From: Chrysopilus asiliformis | Taxonomy: Eukaryota > Arthropoda > Insecta > Diptera > Rhagionidae | Reading direction: 5' to 3' | Length of the DNA stretch: 64,000 nt | Assembly (NCBI GenBank): GCA_964034945.1 | Contig: OZ035963.1 | Coordinates: 67,848,682 to 67,912,681 of the forward strand | Shown: piece after piece, positions 24,163 through 36,304 of the stretch | Position numbering within the stretch: the first letter of the stretch is position 1 | Layout of the letters: each line of letters opens with the position of its first letter | The notes under the pieces: generated by a model | Seen by the model: only the letters and a program-made list of their open reading frames with translations | Database searches by the model: none | What the model was told of the DNA's origin: nothing | Position numbers and translations under genes: made by a program

Positions 24163-25190
24163 GAGTTTGGACCTGGCTTCGCCCGGCTAAAAGCGTGATT
24201 AGAACAAAATCTAGGAAAACAAAATTCAGGTGGTTATAAATTAAAAAGCCTAGAGTAGGGCGGGCGGTCCGTGCTCTTATTTCAAGTTTTGTTTACTTCG
24301 GAAAATGGTTTTCAAAAATTACCAAGACAATAAATTCCATAAATTTCACGTTACTCAAAAAAACTTTTAGTTTGTATTTCTGGAAGGGCTTCGAGGCTTT
24401 TGCGAGCTTCGTAGATCGCCTCCTAAAAAAGTCTTCAAATTTTGGGTCCCCTAGAAAAATTCTGAAATTTTTTGGTCAGTTTTATTTTTTAGGGACTCGC
24501 ACCCATCTTTTTATGGGAGCAGAGGAGTCAAATTTGTAATTAGGGCAGCCCATAAAATACGTCGGACTCTTCTTCTGAGGTAAGATGGCCGAGCAGCTGA
24601 TCGACTTATAAACATAACAAAAGCTATAATTGCCAATCTGGCAATTATTGAAAACCCGTATGGTGATTTAAGTGAACAGCGAACAGTTGTATCAAAATTC
24701 CCCTTTGAAGTCAAACTTTCCAATAAGATTTTTTAAAATTTATTCCAATTGGATTTTGATGTATGGGAGTTTTATGTAGAATCATATCCTAAATAACTTT
24801 TGTTCTTGGACTTTTTTGATAAGATGTACCGTTTTTGAGATATTCGCAAAAAACGTTTTCGTTCGTATGGGGGGTACCCCCCCTAATGATCCATTTTTGC
24901 CCACTAACGAACTTAGCCTCACATTTTACGAAAAACGAATCTGCGCAAAATTTCAAGTCTCTAGCTCAATCCGTGCGCCCGCAATCCGCGCCACAGACGG
25001 ACAGACAGACAGACGGACAGACAGACAGACAGACGGACGGACGGACGGACATGCTAAATTCTACTTTTTTCATCATTCTAAACACACTGGTGTAATTCAT
25101 TTTTGTGTGCAATGACGAGATCTTGGCGTTACAAACGGTAAGGCAAAGTTAATATACCCTTTGGTTTCACCATACGGGTATAAAAATTAT
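24163..25190. repeat. Dispersed repeat with an (ACAG/ACGG)n block and CGGGTATAAA end
   Basis: It holds a diverged CCTGGCTTCGCCCGG hairpin near 24170, a GGGCTGTCC-family end at 24540-24565, and a 3' part from about 24830. That part contains TTTCAAGTCTCTAGCTCAAT (24951), a tetranucleotide block of ACAG/ACGG units (24994-25052), CGTTACAAACGGTA (25127) and CATACGGGTATAAAA (25171). The same ordered landmarks recur in short form at 27712-27820. The composite is a transposon 3' region of unknown class rather than a gene. Confidence 0.55.
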
Positions 25191-27689
25191 TTGAATTTGA
25201 GTAAAATAAAAATACGCAAATACGCAATGGGTATTTTTTTTCCTATTAATTCAGGAAATATATTTGGTAGGTTGCGATAAGAGAATTTTTACGTCAACAT
25301 TACACCTAATCATACAGAAACAATTTCCAATGATTATAATAACCTTCCAATGATCGTATGCGGGTAATTTGAACCGATAAATCACCATATCCTTGCTATC
25401 CCAAGGAAAGTATATACGAAACCAAACAGAGAGTCATCAATTCCGATGCTTTTTGGAATAGTAGTCCAAGAAGGTTTACAGAAGGGGCTGCCCTAAAATC
25501 AACAACAAACACAATCCAGGGATCCCGAGAAAAATTCCTTTTTTGAAAGAGCCTTTTTTCGTGTGTTTGTGTGAAGAGTGGGAAGAGTTAAAGTTTCCCC
25601 AGTATGTTTCGTATGGGCGATTCTGGATCCCATAGAAGACAGATATCCCCTGACATATATCTTCTCGAAACGATAAGGTCGTTTGCTGTATAACAAAGAA
25701 ATGGCAATTCTTGATCTAATCAGGAACTAATAAATCAAAGGCGCGTACCAAAAACGTTCCCCAAAACAAACAACAAACGAAAATATACACTCAAAATATC
25801 ATCACTATTTCGCCCATACCTTTTCTATATGTAAGTCCTTGTGTGACGAAGGCCAAGGATTTTTTTTTACTTCGTTTCATTGGAAGTAGATCCTATATTG
25901 AAGTCCTTTGAACAACAAATAACCAATAAGACGAACAATAGCGAGATTTCTAAGAAAAAACTACTAGGACGAAAAAAAAACGAAGACAAAAAAAAGCTTT
26001 TTAGTTGATTGATAAAGCTTCCAGCCCTTAACCGCCAGCCATATGTCACTTCTATTATGGTACTTTGGATATGACGAAAGTGAAACCATCCCTTATAGTT
26101 GACTCAAGTGGACATGGCAGCAACGATGGAACCACTCTATCCAAATTGCGTTGACCATTAAGGGTCAGGCCCATCTAGTTTAAGTTTCCGCCAGTGGAAA
26201 AATCCATATCGCTATTGTCATCGAATTATGGCTGCTATTTAGAAGAAATTGGAAAATCTTCCACCTAACCCGAACCCATTTTGTTTATTTATACAACGGA
26301 ATTTGATCTGAGGTACACTCAGAGAGAATCTTGAGATTTTAAAAACAGAAATTCAACTCGGCATAGGCGAAATGTCGTTGTATCTTTTTCTATTTCGAGA
26401 AGGAAAGGAGGACAGAAAGGACAGAGGTGTGTATATAGAAATTGTACATACCGGGTTTTGTATGGAATTCAAACTCCCTCTTCTTTCCACGCATTCTTTC
26501 GCGATTTTTTGTATCGAATTTAATACCGCCGCTACACTACCACAGACAGACCCACCCCCCCATCTCTCTCCCCCTGACGTACTTCCTGTACAGCCCTCAA
26601 ATATTTCTCACACAGGAAAACTTATTTACCATGTCTTGTGACAAATTTGGTACACGAGAAAATCATTTAAGACGAGTATCCCGAAGTGTCTTGGGATAAC
26701 AATCCGCAATGAACATTTGGCTAAGGTAAAAATTGAATTGATTTCTTCCCTGTAGTGCCATCCCCGCCCTCGCCCTTTCCCTCTCTCGCTCTTCCCCAAC
26801 CAAAACTGCGAAATTCCAAAAAAAAAAAGAAAAATGTCAGGACAGCATTGATCCTGAATGACTACAACAGGATGTGTTATCCGTAAAGCGTGCGTGACAC
26901 CCTCGGAAAATCATCTTTTGTTGTACTACATACAACGGGAATAAGGGATGCCTCTTATTGGGATATTGAAGGACGCTCAACATCTAAGAAAACACTCGAA
27001 AAGGTGTTCCCCATTCAGATGATGATTTTTTTTATTCCTGATGAGGATTTCCGGATGAAAAGAAAATTAAAGTGAAATGACGAACTACTCCTTGTCGAAT
27101 GGAGTGCAGAAACCACAAAAATCTTTTCATTGTCATGATTTTCTATTCAATTTCTATACACAAGAATGTGTAATTCAGTTTTTTTTAGGATGGGGGGAGG
27201 CGGAGGCGCGGTACTTTTTTTCACTGCAGGATTTAGAGGGAATTTTTATATCAAATATAATTGTTGATAGAGGAGCACAACTCATATGAAGGTCCTTGAA
27301 TTTGAATGGAAATTCTGGTAGCTGTTCTGCTGGGATAAAGAATGAAAAAAAAAATTTTCTTGATTGATTGCAAATCTAATGTGGATTGAAGAGAATTTTT
27401 TTTTGCGTTGCTTATGAATGTCAAATTGAATACGTGTTAATTTTCCATATTGACAATATGCAAACGAAAATATGTTCAATTTATTGAATTTGAAGATGTT
27501 CAGGGTTTGTGAGTATGAATAAAGAAATATTCTTTTTACATGAATAAAGAAAAGAGTTTTTAAAAGCAATAAAATATGTTTATTAATCAAAAAAATTTTG
27601 ATTTATTTCTGGTGCCTTTTTTTATCGATTCCATATCACAGTCTATCCAATAAATATCTCAAGAAAAATGGACTTTTCACTTGCTATTT
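25191..27689. other. Non-coding stretch with repeat remnants
   Basis: No gene was recognised. The segment 26440-26620 has text (GAATTTAATACCGCCGCTAC and CTGTACAGCCCTCA) resembling the interior and end of the GGGCTGTCC family and is probably a decayed copy. A CACTCAGAGAGAAT motif occurs at 26318, similar to one at 28819. Confidence 0.45.
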
Positions 27690-27850
27690 ACTAGAACCGT
27701 AACTGTACACAATTTCAAGTCTCTAGCTCAATCCTTTTGAAACTTATGGCATTCACGGACAGACGGACATGCTGAAATCCAAATTCCAAACACCCTTGAT
27801 GCGTTACAAACAGTATACTAAATCTAATATAGTCCCATATATATATAGAA
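27690..27850. repeat. Short copy of the AAGTCTCTAGCTCAAT dispersed repeat
   Basis: TTTCAAGTCTCTAGCTCAAT at 27713, CGGACAGACGGACATGCT at about 27757 and GCGTTACAAACAGTA at about 27801 occur in the same order as in 24950-25140, but the tetranucleotide block has only two or three units. The comparison suggests block length varies between copies. Confidence 0.6.
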
Positions 27851-30021
27851 TATATCATAAAGAGTTTAAAAAACGTATTTTTTTAAGAAAATATTTAAAG
27901 AAGAAAATATTTGAATTGTAATTAATTAAGTTGACTTTACCTATTTATTTTTTCACCACAAAAACGAACAATTTTTCCACTTTTCCAGGTCAAGAAGCAG
28001 AAAATTAGATTTAATTGTTTAAAATTATGCGCATTTTAAATTGCTTACCGTCCAAAGTGCAGGTAAAAACCAGAAGTTGACTCCTGTTACCAGATGTTAT
28101 TAATCCTTTAATTAAAATTTATGCATTTTTAAGCTAACATATAAAACATATAATTCAAAGATATCCCCGTGCTGGAGAGTTTCCATAGGGGTTGTTTTTT
28201 TCTGTTCTACACAAAGATTATATCGAGCAGGAAAAATAATAAAAAAAAAAGAAAAATGCATGGGAAACTTTGGAAAATTTTTATGGAGAGCACCATAACT
28301 ATAGCGAATTATGGATCGATTTTATGGTAAACCGTAAAATTTTGTGTTCGCATATAAAACTTACAAGTCAAGTGTCGGTATATGTTTTCGGTTTTTAAAA
28401 TACGGTGCAGTTTTCCTCCGTTTCGTTCGGTTCAGTTCAGTTGAATTTTTTTGTTGGATTCGCAGGAATATGCAATTGGGATAACCCGGAAGAGTATGTC
28501 GCGGGGGGGGGGGGGGGGGGGGGGGGTACAAAACAGACACATTCCATGGGGAACATTGTTGTTTGAAAGTTTCCTTTTGCTTCGTTGCACTATTGTGCAA
28601 ATTCTAGGGGTTAAGTGTCATGAAAATAGTGGAAACTTAAAGTTTTAACTGCGGCCATAAACAATGAAAGAAAAGCGAAACAAAACAATTATTTTGTATT
28701 TTATGGTTGGTACTGTAAAAGTTGTTTTTCTTTAAATTGAATTCATTCTGAATACAAAATACTAAATTGGGTTATAATTTAAGGACATCGTTGATGGGTG
28801 GTGAAACAAAACGTATTCACTCAGAGAAAAAAAATGGTCATATGGATACAATCCTTGTTAAATTAACAAAAAAATCATCTTATATCAGTCAACAAAATAA
28901 TTTTGTTAAATTAACCTCGGTATATGAAAAATTGGTCATATGGATAAAATCGCTATTATAAACAAGATTTTTTGTTGAAATCACAAAAAAATATCAATTG
29001 AAACAAATTTTGAAAGAACGATCAGAGAGAGCGGGTTGATCTCAATTTTTAATTGTGATTATCTGGTTAAAAGAAGTATCTAAGTTCTTCGTTATAGATA
29101 CAGTGAAAACTCCGCCGCAGACAAAAAACGCATACAGGTAGAAATTATTGAAAAAAGTTCACCGCAGGTAAAATTTTTTATTCAACTAACCTCCCCCTCG
29201 GTACGATTCTACTTGTGGCCAATAATTCAGCAATTCTCCTGGTTTATTTGTTTGAAAAAAAAATGAATTCAAGGATTAAATTCTAGGAAAAACGCAAGGA
29301 AAATATTAAAGACTGTGATATCAAATTCCCTTTAAAATCTCGAATAATATTTCAAAAAATAGAAAAAGGAAAAACTTTTCAAGTAAATAAAGTCACATGT
29401 AAGAACATCAATTTTTCATCTGACATCAATACTTTTCCAAGTTATAAAGAAAACGCCAAGTGGCCAAAACTTCCATTCTTCATTCAACACAATGGCTCCA
29501 GATATTATCCCATTGCATTGGAAGGAACTGCATCCGTTTTACCTGAGTCCATATACAGTTCTTACAGTCAAAATCAATGAACTTGCTATGTTCATTTGAC
29601 TTTAAATCGATAGCACAGGGAATCCTGTTTAGTTTCAATCACACTTTTTGCTCAAAAGCTCCTTATGGTTATGCCACCGGCACCGACAGATCCTTCTTCT
29701 ATTCACCAATACTTGTACGTGCGTTTTCTTCTCAAAAATGGACTTTAAAGCAATTTTCAACTACACATATGTTTCACATGGATGGTTGTAAGTCATGTCA
29801 TCATCATTGTTGGTTGATTTCTGGGATGGAATGGCGTAAGGTGACAAGTGATTTTGGCAAAAAATTTCTAATAAAAAGCGACAATTACAAAAATATTACC
29901 ATATTTTGATTGTCTTTTGATCAAAATTTGTAAAATTTTCTCAGTACCGAGTTCTCACTGTCACTTGACACCGTACGCGATTCCGCCTCTGATGTATTCG
30001 GTTTTTGAAGGCGTTTTCTTT
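27851..30021. other. Non-coding stretch with low-complexity tracts
   Basis: Contains a 24-G tract (28503-28526) and a patch at 28819-28960 in which AATGGTCATATGGATA (about 28833) is repeated as ATTGGTCATATGGATA at about 28930 after a CACTCAGAGAAAA motif. Open frames up to about 110 codons lack recognisable domains. No gene was supported. Confidence 0.5.
28503..28526. repeat. Homopolymer (G)24
   Basis: Twenty-four consecutive G residues as given. Such tracts are prone to assembly error and form G-quadruplexes, so the true length is uncertain. Confidence 0.9.
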
Positions 30022-30410
30022 CCCAAGTACCAAAAAATTCTCACATGCCGGTTTCTCGACCGTCACACAACCTGGGTTACAAATTATTTGAGGTTACAAA
30101 ATGGTTGCTGCAACATCACAGCACAGTTGCTGCAATATTTAAGCAACAATTTTTCCCAGTTTTTCTGTGACTATAGTTACAAAGTAACGGTTGCACAAGG
30201 GTTTCCGTAACACTCTTTTCGGACGGAATGTGACAAGGGGAAGAGGATAGGCAGATCATGTATGACGTCAAAGTAAATTACTGCTTGTAATTGAATTATA
30301 AACAAAAACAGCAAAAAACAACAACAACTGCCCAAGTAGTCACAATGTAACCAATTTGCAACCGATTTTTTTGCGACCGGTCACAAAACAACCGTCGCAC
30401 ATTCCGACCA
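30022..30410. mobile_element. Inverted relatives of the minisatellite TIR family
   Basis: Two pieces each begin CCCAAGTA (30022 and 30331). The first, to about 30260, contains CAAAGTAACGGTTGCACAAG and GGACGGAATGTGACAAGGGG. These are the reverse complement of matching text in 16206-16330. The second carries GCAACCGATTTTTTTGCGAC and GGTCACAAAACAACCGTCGC, the reverse complement of the tandem-unit and left-end text of 15858-16458. The two pieces are separated by unrelated sequence, so this locus is rearranged or holds two partial copies. Confidence 0.55.
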
Positions 30411-32347
30411 TGGTCCCATTGTAAGCTGAGTTTCAAATGGTTTCTTGGGTTGGAGCTTGACATGAATAAGGATAATAAGATTTTGTTGAACAGGAGCTTA
30501 ATATCGGCAAAGAAAACATCAAACAGACGAAAATAATGGTGAAATGACAAACAATATTCCATGCAAATATCCTTTGGGGAATGATTCCAAGTAAGAATGA
30601 GAAAATGAAAGACTGGTGTGTAAATTATTTGAGGGATGGTTGAGAATTTTTTTTTTTGTATTTTATCAAAATTGGTGCCACCCCTTCACAGGTTGTTGTT
30701 TCGTTGTCTTCGATATCCTTAAGTGCAAAACTAAATTCACTCACGAAACAGACAACCCAACAATTTTCCCTTCAAAGGAATTATTTTTGGTATGTGTGGG
30801 GGGAGGGGGTGTTGCTCTGTTTACCGACATTAATCTAAGCACATGTGTGGTTTGTTTACCCAGCGACTTATGTGTAACTACGGATTATTGGATTCGAGGT
30901 GTATCTAAGGGGTCAAAGTTCAAGTTTTCATGCACGTGAAAGGATTTCAATTGATTTTTGTATGGGATTTGGGCAACTGCGACTTTGGCGGTAGATTTTT
31001 TAATAGTTTTGACAGTAAATTCTGTTTTAATTAGTCATTAGGGTTGAGGGCTCCTCACGCCGGGTTGGACAGATGGAGAGGGGCTTTCCGAAAAACGGTC
31101 GCGTAAATTTCAATTTAGAACAACTTTTAAAATAGTGAAAGCCGGATTAAAATCAATTTTTTTTAAAGAGATTTTTCAATTAATTCCCAAATAAATACAT
31201 AACTTTGACAAACATCGAATTTTACTGGGAAAACTTTAAAAAAAATATTTAAAAAATGTACCCAGAAATTTCTATTTTATAAAACCAAGCTCAACTAAAA
31301 GCGGAAATGTTCTATTAGACGCTTAAAAACTGGGTCAACTGTTGTACAAAAAATGAATCGAAAAAAAAATCTTAAGAAACCACCCCAGGAAAAACTGTAG
31401 CGCTTCACTTCAAACTAGGGAAATGTGTCGCAAAAATTGATTAGGACTGTGTGGAAAATTCTGTAAGAATGTTTTACACTCATCAAAAGTGCAGTATTCT
31501 TAAACTGATTTTATAAAAATAAGAGAAAGCTCCAAGAAGTGGAAACCTGGTGTGACCGCAGGCACCTCCTTATTGCCTGGTAGTAAAAAAACTGAAATGA
31601 CAGCCTCATTAAAATAATTAGAGGAAAACTCGTAAAAATGGATGAAATTGTGTTGAGATTCCAAAATGTTTTCCCTACTCTTCTTATGTTGTTTTTTTTG
31701 TGTGTTTCGTTGTTTGTGTTTCGCAAACATTACCTTCGCAAAAGCGAAGAAATATATTTGGATAGAAGCATAAATGACAGACAAGTAAATCTAACTGAAA
31801 ACAAGTTAAAATGTTTTTCCTGGCTAAAATCCTCCCTTCCCGGTTTTTGGACTAACGAATAGAATCTCAAGGTCGTGAACGTTTTTACTTCTCTTGTTGT
31901 TGTTTGCAATTAAATTATTTCTTTATTTCGTTATTTCTTTTCCTTATTATGATCTCCCGCTCCGCTTTCCCCAGCCTGTACGCGTTTCCATGTTGTTTGA
32001 TGAGCCACAAAAATGAGAGGTAGGACACACCTGGGCTTTGCAATCACCGTAAAATTAATCATCTCAGCTTAACACCCCACTGGGTCTTTAGATCTTAGTA
32101 GAGATTTCACTGGAACTCCAGCACCACTCATTAGTGATATCATCGTTAAAAGAATTAGATTTAAATGTGATTTTCTTACACTTTTCAGCCTAATTAAACA
32201 GGCCTTCAGGCGTCATTTCAAAGAAAATTAATTGAAAAAAGAAGAATCTTTTTTTGAGTGATCTTTCTTTAAATAAACGGTGACAAAAATAGAGAAAATA
32301 CTGTAAAATGGCTAAATAATCACGAAAAATTATATGTTAAAATTGTT
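30411..32347. other. Non-coding stretch, nothing recognised
   Basis: Open frames are at most about 107 codons and without domains. A TTTGTATGGGATTTGGGCAA patch at about 30957 weakly resembles interior text of the GGGCTGTCC family. No gene, RNA or tandem array was supported. Confidence 0.45.
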
Positions 32348-32700
32348 TTATGCGGGCTGTCGATAAAATACGTCACACATTTAATGGATAGATGGCGGAG
32401 AGGGGGAGATGGGGGGGGGGGGGGGGGATTTCTGCAGTAGTGCGACTGCGGTAGGGGAACAGGGTGCCAAAAACAGGTTTAGCCCCGGAAATTTTTATTG
32501 ATTTTTTGATCACGAATACCAGATTCGTGATCAGCGACCCCAAAAACGGGAGATCGTGTAAGGATAATAGCTTTTTATTCAAAAGCTTTGAGTTATTTCC
32601 CGTTTTTTTCTGGGTAAAAAAAAAGTTTTTTGCGAAAAACTTTAACCCGGGAACGACGGGTATACATTCTAGTTTGCCCTATATTTTTATATTAGTTTGC
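32348..32700. repeat. Repeat cluster: GGGCTGTC end, G17 tract and CCCGG hairpin repeat
   Basis: GGGCTGTCGATAAAATACGT (32353) is one end of the short TIR family. A run of 17 G follows (32411-32427), then TGCAGTAGTGCGACTGCGGTA, which is family interior also seen near 33848. From about 32500 a dispersed repeat reads GATTCGTGATCAGCGACCCC and ends AACTTTAACCCGGGAACGAC GGGTATAC at about 32638-32665. The last part recurs at 46861-46890. Confidence 0.55.
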
Positions 32701-33012
32701 CCTATATATATAAAAATCGTTACCTCATCGTGAAAATTCCGCACCCCATGAAATTTTCCGCAAAAATAAAACATTCCATTACTTTTATGACCATTTAAAG
32801 AATATGAAACGGCTTTAGGAAAAGCGTATATACTACACACACTGTCAAAACGACATAACGTATAAAAATTTAAATAAATTGCGAATAAAAGAAATCTTAA
32901 GTCGACCGTCGAAATTCAAAACAGTCGACATCGTCATCATAAGAAATACCAATTGGAAACATCACGTTTTTATTCTCATTCGAAAATTCTGAAGCATTTT
33001 TTTCAGGTATGC

Positions 33013-33061
33013 GAGGGGGGAGGGTGGAGGGGGTAGGGGGGGAGGGGGTAGGGGGAGGTGG
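33013..33061 (+). repeat. G-rich block with many G-runs (quadruplex-prone)
   Basis: About 49 bp with at least seven runs of three or more G separated by A, T or TA. The + strand is therefore predicted to fold as a G-quadruplex. It is not tied to any gene here. Confidence 0.75.
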
Positions 33062-33411
33062 AGAATTGGTACCATTACCCGTAATCGACATATATTTTCA
33101 ATGCATTATTTGGAAAGTGTAATCGATTTGCCCAACAGCAGTTACGATTTTACAAAAAGCTATTTTACCATTGAATCGGGGCAGTTTTTTTTCCACCAGT
33201 GCTAGTAGCGTGTCGTAATAATAATGCGGCGATATCAGAGATGAAATAGAAAAATACAATATCCTTCCGTCAATTGAACCACAAAACCACCACTTGGACG
33301 GGTGGCACCCGCTTTATGCAGCTTGATGTGCTGCCAAAATGTGTGATATTTGAAAACGTGCCCCATCCAGGTATGATGATGGGATGCGATCCAACAGTTT
33401 TCTAGGTTGCT

Positions 33412-33438
33412 TATATATATATATATATATATATATAT
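33412..33438. repeat. (TA)13 microsatellite
   Basis: An uninterrupted alternating TA tract of 27 nt. Length polymorphism is expected. Confidence 0.9.
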
Positions 33439-33778
33439 GTTTCCGCAAATACACAATGGACCTGGAAATGGCCATTAAAAATGATTTAGGCTTTGTATAG
33501 TCCTCAAAATTTCGCATAATGGCAGGATAAAAATAGTCTTTCCTTTACTTCACCCTCAATATTTTTCCGTCGTTTATGATTCATAGATGACAAAATTTGG
33601 AACGTTTTTATAGGAAATAAATACACGTGAATGGGGAAATTGAGACACACGAGGTAAATGCGAAAGAAAAACAAGAAAAAATTGAGTTGTCACCACGTTG
33701 ATTTTTTGTTTTTTTTTTTAAATTCATTTATTATTATTATTGATATAAGAGAGATTTTCTTAAACAAATCTAATCACT

Positions 33779-33870
33779 TAGGGGCTGTCCAAAAAATCCA
33801 TCAAATGTTTATGATGTGAAAGGACGAAGATGGGCAAGGGGGATTTCAGGTATTGCGACAGCGGTATTTA
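33779..33870. repeat. Solitary end of the GGGCTGTCC TIR family
   Basis: TTAGGGGCTGTCCAAAAAAT begins the stretch. GATTTCAGGTATTGCGACAG at about 33842 is interior text also seen at 32430 and, reverse-complemented, at about 26520. No opposite end was found, so the copy is truncated. Confidence 0.5.
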
Positions 33871-33924
33871 GTTCTATAGAAAAAATCGCGCCAGATTGAT
33901 AAGGATATATACATATGTGATAAG

Positions 33925-34228
33925 GATAGGGCGACCATGCGTTCCAGAATCAGGTAAACTGTCGCTCGGGGTCCCGGAAACTAAACTTTTGTCCCGGATT
34001 AATCAATTTAGGGTTACAAATTATTGAACACCAAAAAAAAACTACCACTGAACATCAAAATCAACTCTACTTTGGCTTGGGGTGCTGTCAAACATATTTT
34101 TTTTACCTGTGGGGCATATTTTCCACCGTGTTTTTAATTAGAACGGATATTTCTTAAGAATTTTCGACTGCGACGCATTTTTTTCAACGTGTTTTTTACT
34201 AGACCGCATATTTCTTAAAAAATTTCGC
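33925..34228. repeat. One-ended GGTGACCATA-family copy followed by a ~60-bp duplication
   Basis: GGGCGACCATGCGTTCCAGA with CGGGGTCCCGGAAACTAAAC is the reverse complement of text near the right end of 50994-52452. No opposite TIR follows. From about 34110 two copies of a roughly 60-bp unit lie in tandem (GTGTTTTTAATTAGA at 34128, GTGTTTTTTACTAGA at 34188, both followed by ATATTTCTTAA). Confidence 0.55.
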
Positions 34229-36007
34229 CCAAGGCACATTCTTTCGGTCCCCCTCCTTCATCATGCCTAATAGAGTATAAAAAAACTTTTAATATCTTCC
34301 GAATTATGTTTCCCAGCAGAAATATTAACTCACCAAAACTCCACTTGAAACCAATTTCAATCGTACATACTTTCGGTAAAGTTTCATTCCAAACATACAC
34401 ACCCACAACTTTAAAATCTTTCAAAAACTATTTAGCTAATAACCAGCACGTGTTATCAAAAACAATGAATTCCCCAGGGAGATGAAGTTTTCCGGAAAAG
34501 CGTTCAAGTTCCATCGGTAATGCGTGTATAGTGATTTTGGGTCCTTAACCACTCAACCATATGGCAATAATGACCATTCAGGAAGACAAGACAGTTAACT
34601 TCCTTCAAAAATATTGTGCCCTTCCATCTTATATGCTCAAAGTTGTCTTCCCACTCCTATATCTTTGTGTTATCTTTCTTTATATGGACCTCCTGAATCA
34701 TCAAACCAGCAGAGATTCCCCGAAATTTAGGTAGTTATGTCGAAAGCTTTATGCCATAATATATAATATTTTAAAGGTAGTAAGTAACAACCAGCACCAC
34801 TCCGAAATCGAGTCCTTTGGATGGTTCAATGGGAGAGGACTCTTTTCTATTGGTGGTTCATTTTCGTATCATATTTCCGTGTATGTTTTATGGAAAACTG
34901 CTTTTCTCGAGTTGATGGCAAATATTCATATTTTCTCTTTTTGCTGAAAAGTTTCTTCAATTTTCTACCACTCCACAAGTGATCAACATTGAATGTCCTT
35001 TTCTGTAACGGCAGCCGCATGTACTTTGGTTACGTCTATTGATCCTTTTATGTACAATAAGGTTTTTGCTTATGATGTCTAATAATGCATTTATGCTGCT
35101 TGCGGGGGGAAATTTCATGTGTTTGTAGCCAGAAGGGACGAACTCTAATAGAAATACACACACTTTTTATATCCTGCCTGATAATAACCGCAAGATTCCT
35201 TCATCCCCTTTTAAGAAAAAACGCAGACAAAATGAGGGATGATAAACCCCACCATCCTTGATCTAATGGTCATAGTTTACACAATATTACACTGTAACGG
35301 TAATAGAGTTATGACGGTTTATGATGGCTTTTAGGAAATTTTCAACAGTTTTCAAAAAGACCGAAATGTTATCAACAATTTTTATCCCCCCCTAGTACCA
35401 TCCCTATCTGTTATTCCTTGTAGGAAATTTTCAACAGTTTTCAAAATGACCAAAGTGTTATCAACAGTTTTTACCGCCCTCCCCAACCCTAGTACCTCCC
35501 CTCTCTGTTATTCCTTGTAGAAAACCAAGTCTCAGGATTCAAAACAAGTATAGAAGAAGAAAAAAAAACCCCGGGACACGGTCATGATGATGTGGTAAAG
35601 TGGGTTAAACTGCGGAAAATGGAAAAGTTTTCAATTGCGGTCTCAAATGGCACATATTTACTGGCAACAATAAGTTGTTCCACCATAAGTTTTCTCTATT
35701 ATTTGCTTTGTTGCTTGGTAGTTGTTTTGGAAATGATTTCATTGACAAGTCGATGGTTTCAGGGGTGGAACGGCAGAGGGGTCACGGAGTAGTGGTTTTA
35801 AAGTAAATTTTGTTCTCGGAAAAGTCATCAGGCAAGTAACACAAATGGGAAATCGCTTTCTATGGCGTCATTAGTTTTACACTGTGAAAAAATTGCAAGA
35901 AAAAAATTTAGATTTTAAATAAATGCCTGAATATCGGTTTGCGGTTGGCTGTCAGTTGTTTTGCTTCAAAATTTTAAAATCGCTAGTGATTTAGAAAAAA
36001 AATAACT
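34229..36007. other. Non-coding stretch with one tandem duplication
   Basis: No gene was recognised. The duplicated 89-bp unit at 35332-35520 is the only supported structure. Confidence 0.5.
35332..35520. repeat. Two-copy tandem duplication, 89-bp unit
   Basis: Two copies starting TAGGAAATTTTCAACAGTTT at 35332 and 35421. Each contains a C-rich patch with CCCTAGTACC and ends CTGTTATTCCTTG. Small indels separate the copies. Confidence 0.85.
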
Positions 36008-36222
36008 GATGTTAAAAAAGTTCCCTCCGTGTCACCCCTCACCTGGTATTTTTTAAACAAGTCAACAGATTTCGATCGTTTTCCGACCGCAAAGAGCGGT
36101 TGTTAGCCGATGTTAAGAAATTTTATAGAAGCCCGCCTTCCTGTCACCCCTCACCTGCTATTTTCTAAACCAGTCAACAGATTTGAATCGCGATTTTTCG
36201 ACTGCAAAAGCCATTTGACAAG
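36008..36222. repeat. Two-copy tandem duplication, ~112-bp unit
   Basis: GTCACCCCTCACCTGGTATT (36031) recurs as GTCACCCCTCACCTGCTATT (36143). Both are followed by AAAC, then AGTCAACAGATTT and a C/G-rich CGAYYGCAAA motif. The copies differ by substitutions and indels. Confidence 0.8.
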
Positions 36223-36276
36223 CGAATTTTTGGTGGTGAGAATTTGAGACCACTCCCCGCCTCCCCCTTAGAAATT

Positions 36277-36304
36277 GTGACGTATTTTATGGGCAGCCAT
36301 TTAG
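36277..36304. repeat. Solitary end of the GGGCTGTCC TIR family
   Basis: GTGACGTATTTTATGGGCAG followed by CCATTTAG. It lies just after the 36008-36222 duplication, so the duplication may sit inside a decayed element of this family. Confidence 0.55.

Larger units (their letters stand above)
32701..33778. other. Non-coding stretch with G-rich and TA tracts
   Basis: No gene was recognised. Two low-complexity features stand out: a G-rich block at 33013-33061 and an alternating TA tract at 33412-33438, each listed separately. Confidence 0.5.
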
